Part shown: positions 35,625-42,690 of the stretch, in pieces
Layout of the letters: every line of letters begins with the position of its first letter
How positions within the stretch are numbered: the stretch's first letter is position 1
Source of the DNA: JBDHWG01 sp039810085
Lineage (GTDB): Bacteria; Chloroflexota; Anaerolineae; Epilineales; JAHCIE01
Assembly: GCA_039810085.1 (NCBI GenBank)
Contig: JBDHWG010000005.1
Coordinates: 124,001 to 188,000, forward strand
Length of the DNA: 64,000 bases
Direction: 5' to 3'
Made by a program: the position numbers and the translations under genes
Notes under the pieces: generated by a model
Told to the model about the DNA's origin: nothing
Databases searched by the model: none
Seen by the model: the letters and a program-made list of their open reading frames with translations, nothing else

Positions 35625-37190
35625 TTACGCCGACGCGCCCGTCTCGATAGCGCTCTGAGCGCCCTGCTTGACCAGGTCCGCGCCCTTCTCGCCGATCATG
35701 ATAATGGTCGCCATCAGGTTGGCGTTCACGATCTTGGGCATGATGGACGAGTCGATGACGCGCAGGTTGCCGACGCCGTGGACGCGGAGCTGGGGATCGA
35801 CGACGGCCATGTTGTCGCGGCCCATCTTGCACGTACAGGATGGGTGCCACTCGGTGATGGCGGTGTTGCGGATGTACTCGCGGATCTGGTCGTCCGTCTG
35901 CACGTCTGGGCCGGGCAGCAGCTCCGGCCCGCGCAGGCCGTCGAAAGGCTTCTGCGCGATAAGCTCGCGCCCATGCTTGATGCCCCACACCAGCACTTCC
36001 AGGTCGGTGTCGGTCGTCAGGAAGTTGGGCTGGATGACGGGCGCATCCATGGGATTGCTGGAGCGCAGCTGCACGTAGCCGACGCTGGTCGGCTGCTCGA
36101 TGCCCGGCACCATGGTGAAGCCGGGGCCGTCGTAGTAGGGGTTCGGGAAGATGAACGGGCTGAACAGGAATTGCATGTCCGGCGATGCCTCGCCCAACCC
36201 GCCACGGGTGTAGGTGAAGATGTTAGCCTCGGAGATGCAGATGGGCGCGGGCTGCGGCTTGAGACTGATCCAGGCCATGCGCGCCAGCAGGTGGTCCTGG
36301 AGGTTCTGCCCAACGCCGGGTAGGTCTGCGACGACGGAGATACCGTGGGAGCGCAGGTGCTCCGCCGGGCCAATACCCGACAGCATGAGCAGCTTCGGTG
36401 AGCCAAACGCGCCCGCCGACACGATAACCTCGCGGTCGGCGCGCGCCTGCTGGGTTTCGCCGTTCTGAACGTACTCGACGCCGACGGCCTTGCCGTTCTC
36501 AATGAGAACGCGGGTCGCCTGCGCCTGCGTCTCTACCTTGACATTGTTCTGTCCCATGATAGGGTGCAGGTAGGCGACGGCGGCGCTGGCGCGCTCCATG
36601 TTGCGCGTCGTCGTGGACTGCGTGAAGCCGGCGACGTTCTCCTGACGCGGGCCGTTCAGGTCGACCGGGCCTTCCGCGCCAAAGACTTCCTTGGCCGAGG
36701 CGACGAGCGCCTGCGAGACTTCGCTCGGGGCCGGTAGGGGCATGACCGGCACAGGACCACCGACGCCGTGATACTCGTTCGGCTCGCCCAGGAAGTCTTC
36801 GCTCTTTTTGAAGAAGGGCAGAACGTCTTTGTAGCTCCAGCCCTCATTACCGAGGTAGTTCCAGTAGTCGTAGTCGCGCCGGTTGCCGCGAATGTAGATG
36901 CGGCCGTTGTTCGAGCTGCCGCCGCCAAGGAGCTTGCCCTGGATGATGGGCATCGGCTGATCGTGCATGCCCGGCCCTGGCTCGGTCACGAAACCCCAGT
37001 CGGTCTCTGGTCCCCACAGCGCGAACAGAGCGCCCAGGTCCAACGACTTGGTCTTGACGAAGTCGGTGTCGGGCCGGCCTGCTTCGAGCAACAGAATCCG
37101 CGTGCTTCCATCAGCGCTCAGGCGATTAGCGAGAATACAACCCGCAGGTCCCGAACCGATGATGATGTAGTCATAAGACGCGGTACTCAT
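35625..37190 (-). CDS. GMC-family FAD oxidoreductase
   Basis: This 521-residue flavoenzyme of the glucose-methanol-choline family has the N-terminal DYIIIGSGPAGCILANRL, the flavin loop GKLLGGGSSNNGRIYIRGN, the second signature GAFGSPKLLMLSGIGPAEHL, and the C-terminal catalytic His in ITEWHPSCTCKMG, with Asn in KIVNANLMATII where many members have His or Asn. It is choline-dehydrogenase-like and would oxidise a primary or secondary alcohol. AAGGAGA precedes the ATG. There is no signal peptide. A hairpin follows the gene. Confidence 0.93.
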   Translation of the reverse strand: MSTASYDYIIIGSGPAGCILANRLSADGSTRILLLEAGRPDTDFVKTKSLDLGALFALWGPETDWGFVTEPGPGMHDQPMPIIQGKLLGGGSSNNGRIYIRGNRRDYDYWNYLGNEGWSYKDVLPFFKKSEDFLGEPNEYHGVGGPVPVMPLPAPSEVSQALVASAKEVFGAEGPVDLNGPRQENVAGFTQSTTTRNMERASAAVAYLHPIMGQNNVKVETQAQATRVLIENGKAVGVEYVQNGETQQARADREVIVSAGAFGSPKLLMLSGIGPAEHLRSHGISVVADLPGVGQNLQDHLLARMAWISLKPQPAPICISEANIFTYTRGGLGEASPDMQFLFSPFIFPNPYYDGPGFTMVPGIEQPTSVGYVQLRSSNPMDAPVIQPNFLTTDTDLEVLVWGIKHGRELIAQKPFDGLRGPELLPGPDVQTDDQIREYIRNTAITEWHPSCTCKMGRDNMAVVDPQLRVHGVGNLRVIDSSIMPKIVNANLMATIIMIGEKGADLVKQGAQSAIETGASA

Positions 37191-37226
37191 GGCAAGTCTC
37201 CTTCTATTCCTGTTACTGTGGACGGA

Positions 37227-37697
37227 TTACAGCCGAGCAAAACCGGGCGCGTAGGCGAACGGCTTCTCAGTCGCGTTATAGAACACAATCTCCAGCCCAT
37301 ACGCATTCTTGGAAGAGGGCCGCACAATCCAGCGCTGCGTAGCGTCCATCGAGACGCGCTTGCTCTTCGCCGCCGGCGGCTCCCACCAGCTCGCCTGCCA
37401 GCCAACGACGACGATGACTTCGGCCTCGTTGTCGTCGATGCGCACAGGCTCGACGCTCTGGACGTTGTGGTTCTCGTCGAAAAAGAGGTTGGTGACGCGG
37501 TCGTACCACTTCTTGAAGCTGTCGAAGTCGCGGATGTCGCCATCGGGGAACTGGACGTTGAGGCCGTCGTCGGCGAGGAGTTTGTAGGCGTTCTCGATGG
37601 GCACGTGCTGATCCAGGGCCAGATACCAGGCGGCGACGAAGGCTTTGACGTTATCCAGGGAAAGCGCGACTTTATCCACGGAAAGGGTGTTGCTCAT
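37227..37697 (-). CDS. SnoaL/NTF2-like protein (third copy)
   Basis: From ATG 37697 (AGGAG upstream) this is a 156-residue NTF2-fold protein; an ATG at 37718 adds seven residues. It has FVAAWYLALDQHVPIENAYK as the first helix, then FDSFKKWYDRVTNLFFDENH, and strands EVIVVVGWQASWWEPP and RWIVRPSSKNAYGLEIVFYNA. The tryptophan-rich middle strand suggests an aromatic or hydrophobic pocket. It lies between the TPP enzyme and the GMC oxidoreductase. Confidence 0.82.
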   Translation of the reverse strand: MSNTLSVDKVALSLDNVKAFVAAWYLALDQHVPIENAYKLLADDGLNVQFPDGDIRDFDSFKKWYDRVTNLFFDENHNVQSVEPVRIDDNEAEVIVVVGWQASWWEPPAAKSKRVSMDATQRWIVRPSSKNAYGLEIVFYNATEKPFAYAPGFARL

Positions 37698-37760
37698 TCG
37701 GGGCGTCTCCTGCGCCATGAGAGCCGACCGCAGCCGGCTCTCATAGGATTGATAGTTGGC

Positions 37761-39509
37761 TTACTGGCCGCACGTGTTGCCGACGCGGTCCGGGTGAGTG
37801 TCGCCTTCCAGGACCAGGTCGATGAGGAAGGGGCCTTTGGTGTCCAGCGCCTGGCTGACCGCCGGGCCAATGTCGCCCGGCCCCTCGACCCGTACACCCT
37901 GCACGCCCATGCCGCGCGCCATGTCGGCAAAGTGGAGCGCCGGGTACGACAGGTCGAAGCTCAGCGGGAAATCGTGCTTTGGGACACCCTGCTCTTTCCA
38001 GTACGCGTCGATGTTGAGCTGCAACAGGCGGTAGGAGCCGTTGTTGCAAACGACGAACTTGGCGTCCACGTTATGCCGCGCCGCCGACCAGAGCGCCTGG
38101 ATGGTGTACATGGAGCCGCCATCGCCGCTGAAGCCAAAGACGGTGCTATCCGGGTTGGCGAGCTTCGCGCCGATGGCGCCGGGGAAGCCGACGCCCAGCG
38201 AGCCGCCGCGCGTGATGAAGTACTGCCCGGTGCGGGACGGCTGGAAGTAGCGCGAGACGGCCGGCGACGAGGTCAGCGCCTCGTCGAAGATAACGGTGTT
38301 GGACGGCAGGCGCGGCGCAAGCTCTTCCATGAACTGCGCCATGCGCAGCGGTGTCTTGCCCCGCGCTTCCTGGTCGGCGCGCAGCTCGGCCTGGCGCTTG
38401 GCTTCTTTGGCCTCCGCTAGCTCGCGCGAGCGGCCCTGGGCGGCGTCCTTCTGGGCGGCCGTCATGGTCGCTTCGAGGGCGTCGGCCAGCATCGCCAGAC
38501 TGAGCTTCGGGTCGCCGAGCATGCCGAGATCGATCGGGTGGTTCTTGGCAATCTCATACACGTTCAGGTCGATGTGGATCGTCTTCGCGTCCGGCGCGAA
38601 GACGGTGTCCAGGTCGGGGAAGACTTCGGGCAGGACGTACGTGCCGACGATCAGGTTGACGTCGCCCTTTTCCATGAGCGGGCGGCTGGCGTAGCCAAAC
38701 ATGTGCCCCGTCATGCCCTTGTAGTGCGGGTCCCGATAGTCCAGGTTGACTTCGCCCGCGTCCGCCTCCCAAACCTCCGCGCCGAGCAGCGCCGCCACGC
38801 GGGCCAGCTCGTCCTGTGCGCTAGAGAAGGCGACGCCATCGCCGACGTAGATGATCGGCGTCTTGGCGGCGGCCAGGAGCGCGGCGGCCTCGCGGATGAG
38901 CGCCGGATCCGGCGTCACGCGCGTGGACGGAATAAGCGTCGGCATGACCTCGCCGACGGCTGGCGCGTCCAGGATGTCGGCGGGCAGGCAGACGTAGACC
39001 GGCCCCATGGGCGGGGTCGCAGCGATCTTGATGGCGCGGCGAACGACGCGCAGGAGCGACGCCGGGTCCAGCACCATCGTCGACCACTTGGTCACCGGCT
39101 CGGCAAAGGCGACCAGATCGCCCGCCATCTGAGCATCCATGTTCATGTACTTGATGCCCGCGTCGCCGCCGATGACGACCAGCGGCGAGTGGCCGCGCTT
39201 GGCCTGGTACAGCGCGCCGATGCCGTTGCCGACGCCTGGTGTGCTGTGGAGCTGCACTAGCGTCGGGCGCTGAGTGGCGCGGGCGTAGCCGTCGCCCACC
39301 AGCACCGCAACCGACTCCTGGAGCGTCAGGATGTACTTCAGCTCCGGGTAGTCCCACAGCGCATCCAGGAAGCCCTGCTCGACCGTGCCCGGGTTGCCGA
39401 ACATGTAGCGCATGCCGTCAGCCAGGAACTGTTCGAGGATGGCGTGACGGCCGGTCCGCGGCGCCATCGAGCCAGTCTTCTTTTCGGAGCCGAGTGTTGT
39501 TGCTTCCAC
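37761..39509 (-). CDS. Thiamine-diphosphate enzyme, benzoylformate-decarboxylase-like
   Basis: This 582-residue protein has the three domains of the ThDP decarboxylase/synthase family. The N-terminal domain has MFGNPGTVEQGFLDAL, the cofactor-activating Glu in LTLQESVAVLVGDGYARAT, and LVQLHSTPGVGNGIGALYQA, where benzoylformate decarboxylase has its active-site His. The C-terminal domain has GFSGDGGSMYTIQALWSAAR and VVCNN, the ThDP-magnesium motif. A charged insert near residues 355-385 is unusual. The likely reaction is decarboxylation or carboligation of a 2-oxo acid. The start appears to be GTG at 39509; an internal ATG at 39467 is an alternative. Confidence 0.9.
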   Translation of the reverse strand: MEATTLGSEKKTGSMAPRTGRHAILEQFLADGMRYMFGNPGTVEQGFLDALWDYPELKYILTLQESVAVLVGDGYARATQRPTLVQLHSTPGVGNGIGALYQAKRGHSPLVVIGGDAGIKYMNMDAQMAGDLVAFAEPVTKWSTMVLDPASLLRVVRRAIKIAATPPMGPVYVCLPADILDAPAVGEVMPTLIPSTRVTPDPALIREAAALLAAAKTPIIYVGDGVAFSSAQDELARVAALLGAEVWEADAGEVNLDYRDPHYKGMTGHMFGYASRPLMEKGDVNLIVGTYVLPEVFPDLDTVFAPDAKTIHIDLNVYEIAKNHPIDLGMLGDPKLSLAMLADALEATMTAAQKDAAQGRSRELAEAKEAKRQAELRADQEARGKTPLRMAQFMEELAPRLPSNTVIFDEALTSSPAVSRYFQPSRTGQYFITRGGSLGVGFPGAIGAKLANPDSTVFGFSGDGGSMYTIQALWSAARHNVDAKFVVCNNGSYRLLQLNIDAYWKEQGVPKHDFPLSFDLSYPALHFADMARGMGVQGVRVEGPGDIGPAVSQALDTKGPFLIDLVLEGDTHPDRVGNTCGQ

Positions 39510-39519
39510 GGTGTATTCC

Positions 39520-40356
39520 CTACCAGCCGTAGCGCCGGAGACCGTTCTCCAGCACCTCGACCATCAGCTCGCCCACGAGGCGCGAGTCCTGGGTGGAGCG
39601 GCCGGTCAGGAAGGGGTAGTCCAGGATGGTGGAGATGGTGCGGCCCACGCCGCCGTGATACTTGCCTTCGGGACCGACGGCATCGCGCAGGATAAGCTCC
39701 AGGGGGTAGAAGGGCGGGCCGAAGTTGGCGTCGACGCCCAGGACCCCGGTGCCGTCCTTGTAGTCGTACTCCATGGCATGGCCGGTGACGTGCCTGCCCC
39801 AGATGATGCTCTTGCGATCGGTCCAGTCGCGCGCGAAAGCGAGGCAGGTGACGCAGTAGCACTCGGCAGCGATGAGCTTGTCCTGGGCCAGGAAGCCGAG
39901 GATGACGTCGTGCAGCCGCTGGTTGTTGACCATGTCGATCATCGGGCCGCTGCCGCCGGGCAGCAGCAGAGCGTCGTACTGCTTCAGGTCTTCCCAGCAC
40001 TTGTCCCGGGCGTTGTAGTAGGCTTCCAACGCGTGGCCGAAGTTGGGCCGGTTGAAGTAGGGCCGCTCCGGGAACCACGCCGAGAGGTTGATGGGGTTGT
40101 CGAGGCGGTCCGACTCGTCCACCTTCTTGGTCAGCGCGGCGTAGTACTCATCGGTCACGCACTTGTCGAGGGGCGGGTCCCAGTAGCCTGGCTCGTAGCT
40201 CGGCGGCAGGGCGTGGGCGCGGTTACCCTTGGCCGTCATGAAGGTGGTCTCGTAGCCCTGAGCGTCGAGCACTTCGAGCGGGCCGACGAGCTCTTCGCCC
40301 CAATAGCCAAACTCCGAGATCATGCAGAGAATCTTGCGCTTCGGCTTATCGGTCAT
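39520..40356 (-). CDS. DJ-1/PfpI-family protein (larger, Hsp31-like)
   Basis: This 278-residue protein has the core ILCMISEFGYWGEELVGPLEV, the strand YDALLLPGGSGPMIDMV and the nucleophile in AAECYCVTCLAFARDW, with two Cys close together. Length and the insert around residues 45-115 resemble Hsp31 or type 1 glutamine-amidotransferase-like members rather than short PfpI. AAGGAGAAG precedes the ATG. The gap to the TPP gene is 10 bases, suggesting the two act on the same compound. Confidence 0.9.
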   Translation of the reverse strand: MTDKPKRKILCMISEFGYWGEELVGPLEVLDAQGYETTFMTAKGNRAHALPPSYEPGYWDPPLDKCVTDEYYAALTKKVDESDRLDNPINLSAWFPERPYFNRPNFGHALEAYYNARDKCWEDLKQYDALLLPGGSGPMIDMVNNQRLHDVILGFLAQDKLIAAECYCVTCLAFARDWTDRKSIIWGRHVTGHAMEYDYKDGTGVLGVDANFGPPFYPLELILRDAVGPEGKYHGGVGRTISTILDYPFLTGRSTQDSRLVGELMVEVLENGLRRYGW

Positions 40357-40404
40357 CGTCTTCTCCTTGGCTGAACAGAGTTATGGATTGAGAGAGTCGT
40401 GGAA

Positions 40405-40656
40405 TCAGAGGTTGTCTCCGCGCGACGGTCTGGCCTCTTGCTCGGCAAGCAACTCGCAGGGCTGGATCGAGCGGAACTGTTCCCCATCGCTAAGCTCGCT
40501 ACGGAGGTACGCCACAAGCGCCTCCAGGCTGGCGAAGCCTAGCGGGTGGCGCTCAGGCCCGACCTCTTCCAGGCTGAAACGCCATGTGAGCGGCGGGTCT
40601 GCGGATGGGGCTTGCGCCGACCAGCAGCGCAGCAAAAAAGCCCGATAGGTTGGCAT
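40405..40656 (-). CDS. Small conserved protein, first gene of the leftward operon
   Basis: From ATG 40656 (AGAGG four bases upstream) this is an 83-residue protein, beginning MPTYRAFLLRCWSAQ and continuing LTWRFSLEEVG and LGFASLEALVAYLRSEL. The pattern (beta strand, Trp-Arg-Phe-Ser-Leu-Glu strand, then GFaSLeaLvayLr helix) matches short uncharacterised proteins I have seen in Chloroflexota, but I cannot assign a function. It begins about 28 bases after the predicted start site of the SARP-type promoter. Confidence 0.75.
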   Translation of the reverse strand: MPTYRAFLLRCWSAQAPSADPPLTWRFSLEEVGPERHPLGFASLEALVAYLRSELSDGEQFRSIQPCELLAEQEARPSRGDNL

Positions 40657-40677
40657 GTGGCCTCTTTGCATTCTACG

Positions 40678-40726
40678 GAGATTGTGGTATAGTCTAAGTT
40701 ACAAATCTTTGGAAAGTCTTTGGACG
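40678..40726 (-). promoter_or_regulatory. SARP-like operator-promoter, left copy of a 49-bp inverted repeat
   Basis: On the minus strand this reads two TCCAAAG heptamers separated by 4 bases (plus-strand CTTTGGA at 40707-40713 and 40718-40724), then a 10-base gap and TAGACT (plus 40691-40696) as a possible -10. Direct heptamers on an 11-bp period just upstream of -10 are how BTAD/SARP activators bind. The promoter points left to the gene at 40656. The other copy is at 42433-42481. Confidence 0.75.
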
Positions 40727-40806
40727 CTCCACGAACTCGATCGCACTTCTCAAACGTCCTGTTCCCCCGCCCCGTAACATCGCGGGCACCCAAACGTTAA
40801 AACTGC

Positions 40807-40835
40807 TTGGTATTCGAGCGCTTGCTACCCATAAT
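40807..40835 (+). promoter_or_regulatory. Candidate promoter of the BTAD regulator gene
   Basis: TTGGTA (40807-40812), 17-base spacer, CATAAT (40830-40835). The leader to the start codon is about 95 bases. It has no SARP-type heptamers, so the regulator may be expressed independently of its targets. Confidence 0.5.
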
Positions 40836-40934
40836 TTCCCATACGCTAGAAGCCGCCGTCTGTTTTGGCTCGGTTCGCCGTCTGTTGTGAACGGCACACG
40901 CGTTCTGTAGCGATACATGCCTTGGGAGGGCGAT

Positions 40935-42365
40935 ATGTACCGCCTCCGCTTGTTGGGTCCCGTGGATGTCCTGGAGGACGAGCAGCGAGTTCGTGCATTC
41001 GAGTCCCGCAAGGCGCTTGCGTTGCTATGCTACCTCGCGGCGCGGCGGCAGCCCGTCTCGCGCGCCTACCTTGCTGAGCTGTTCTGGAGCGGCAAGACGG
41101 AAGCCCAGGGTCGGGCAAACCTCAGTTGGACGCTGCACAATATCCTCAGCCGTCTGCCCGGATCCTTCCAAACCAGCCGCCACGCGATTGAGTTTAAGCC
41201 CAAGACACCCTTCTGGCTCGACACGCTCGCTTTTGAAGAAGACGCGGAGCGGGGCGATCCAGCGGCTCTGGCGGCCGCAGTCGCTCTCTACCGCGACGAC
41301 TTCATGGTGGACTTTTCCCTGGACGACGCGCCCGAGTTCGATATTTGGCTCTTGCATGAGCGCGAAATCTGGCGGCAACGCGTCATTCGCGCCCTCCAGA
41401 CCCTCGTCGCGTACCACACCGACCGCCGCGAGTACACGCTCGGCATCGACTACGCAGTGCGCCTCTTGGAAATCGAGCCGTGGCGTGAAGAGAGCCACCG
41501 CTGCCTGATGACGCTGCTGGCGTGGAGCGGCCAGCGCAACTCCGCGCTGGCGCAGTACGAGATCTGCCGCCGCATTCTTGCGGAGGAACTGGGCGTTGAG
41601 CCGGAGGCGGAAACGACAGGGATCTATGAGCAGATTCGTAGCGGGATGCTCGCGGCGCGTATCGCGGCGCAACCCCGTCAGCCTAGCGCGTCGCCTTCTC
41701 CTCAACCTCGGCAATTGACGGTCATGGCCTGCGAGCTGGTCGGGTTGCTCGGACTGGCCGACGCTCTAAGTTTCGACAAACTGAATGAGATTCTGCGGGC
41801 GTGTCGTCAAGCGCTTGTGGACGTGATCCAGGGTGAGGACGGCTATGTGGCCCAATACCGCAGTAGCGGCCTGCTCGCCTACTTCGGTTTCCCCCAACCG
41901 CGCGACGACGCGCCCTACCACGCAATTCAGGCCGGGATGGATCTCGTGAAGGTCGTTCGTTACTATAACGACCGCTTGCGAGAGGAAATCCGGCGCGCCG
42001 CCGGCTCAGGTTCCGCGCAGCAGAACGGCTCGCAGCGGGCCGACCAGGGGCTGGCGATTCGCATTGGGATTCACACCGGGCCGGTCGTCGAAAGCGCGGG
42101 GGACACCTGGTTCGGCGCGCTCAACGTGATGGGCGAACCTCTGCTCCGCGCCGAGCGTTTGCAGGCTGTCGCGCCGACGAACTCCGTGGTTATCAACTGT
42201 GTCACGCACGCGCTTGTCGAAGACGTGTTCGACTGCATTCGGTTGGGGGTGCAGGCGTTGGAAGGTGTTGACAAACCTATGACGCTTTACACGGTTGCGG
42301 GCGTGAAGCCTGCCCGATTGCAGCGTATGGATTTGCGCCCGGAGCCAGCGGCCACCGCCGTTTAG
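40935..42365 (+). CDS. SARP-like BTAD regulator with a degenerate nucleotidyl-cyclase domain
   Basis: This 476-residue protein begins at 40935 after GGGAGGG. Residues ~1-90 are an OmpR-type winged helix (FESRKALALLCYLAARRQPVSR, then AELFWSGKTEAQGRANLSW). Residues ~95-245 are the BTAD helical domain (AAVALYRDDFMVDFSLDDAPEF; LLAWSGQRNSALAQYEICRR). Residues ~262-465 are a class III cyclase homology domain, recognised by YRSSGLLAYFGFPQPRDDAP and IRIGIHTGPVVES. Relatives have D-L-V-G-S-T and G-D-G at the metal sites; here these read ELVGLLG and SSG, so both metal aspartates are gone and catalysis is unlikely. There is no ATPase domain. It probably senses a ligand and activates the flanking promoters. 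Confidence 0.88.
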   Translation: MYRLRLLGPVDVLEDEQRVRAFESRKALALLCYLAARRQPVSRAYLAELFWSGKTEAQGRANLSWTLHNILSRLPGSFQTSRHAIEFKPKTPFWLDTLAFEEDAERGDPAALAAAVALYRDDFMVDFSLDDAPEFDIWLLHEREIWRQRVIRALQTLVAYHTDRREYTLGIDYAVRLLEIEPWREESHRCLMTLLAWSGQRNSALAQYEICRRILAEELGVEPEAETTGIYEQIRSGMLAARIAAQPRQPSASPSPQPRQLTVMACELVGLLGLADALSFDKLNEILRACRQALVDVIQGEDGYVAQYRSSGLLAYFGFPQPRDDAPYHAIQAGMDLVKVVRYYNDRLREEIRRAAGSGSAQQNGSQRADQGLAIRIGIHTGPVVESAGDTWFGALNVMGEPLLRAERLQAVAPTNSVVINCVTHALVEDVFDCIRLGVQALEGVDKPMTLYTVAGVKPARLQRMDLRPEPAATAV

Positions 42366-42690
42366 CGCATCATCGAGTGACTTCTTGACAGAGAAGGTCG
42401 GTGCCTGATAGCTTGCTCTGTTCTGAAGGAGCCGTCCAAAGACTTTCCAAAGATTTGTAACATAGACTATAGCACAATCTCTCCCAGATGCAGTCGTTGT
42501 CGCGCTAACGAACCCTGTTTCGTTGGACAGTCGATCGTGTCTGGTTTGGCCCTTTCGCGAGTCCGCTGTTCTGCTCGGAAGGGGATGACACCAATTCCAC
42601 TGGTTTCTTGAAGCAACATCATTGAGACCTGCCAGACCGAGTTGCTATGGCAGATTCCCCCGTCCTAACGGCCATCAAGGAGACTAGCCT
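42366..42690 (+). other. 325-bp intergenic region between regulator and signalling/NRPS operon
   Basis: No gene is seen. It holds a perfect TTGACA (42385-42390) with only a weak -10 after it, the right SARP-like repeat (42433-42481), a small AACGAA/TTCGTT stem near 42510-42530, and AAGGAGA just before the ATG at 42691. If transcription starts near 42475 the leader is about 215 bases, long enough for post-transcriptional control, though no known riboswitch pattern was recognised. Confidence 0.7.
42433..42481 (+). promoter_or_regulatory. SARP-like operator-promoter, right copy of the 49-bp inverted repeat
   Basis: TCCAAAG (42435-42441), 4-base spacer, TCCAAAG (42446-42452), then TAGACT (42463-42468) as a possible -10; TAACAT (42458-42463) is an alternative. 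It matches the inverted left copy at 47 of 49 positions, the two differences flanking TAGACTATA. It points right, toward the operon starting at 42691. Confidence 0.75.

Noticed and set aside
36768..38420. 550-codon plus-strand frame opposite the GMC oxidoreductase, SnoaL-like and TPP genes
   Set aside because: It crosses three recognisable minus-strand genes and their gaps and has no domain; it is a shadow of codon bias.
40678..42481. The inverted 49-bp repeats as terminal inverted repeats of a transposon carrying the regulator
   Set aside because: No transposase, no target-site duplication seen, and each copy has SARP-style heptamers and a -10-like box correctly placed for the adjacent outward gene. 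A mobile origin is not fully excluded.
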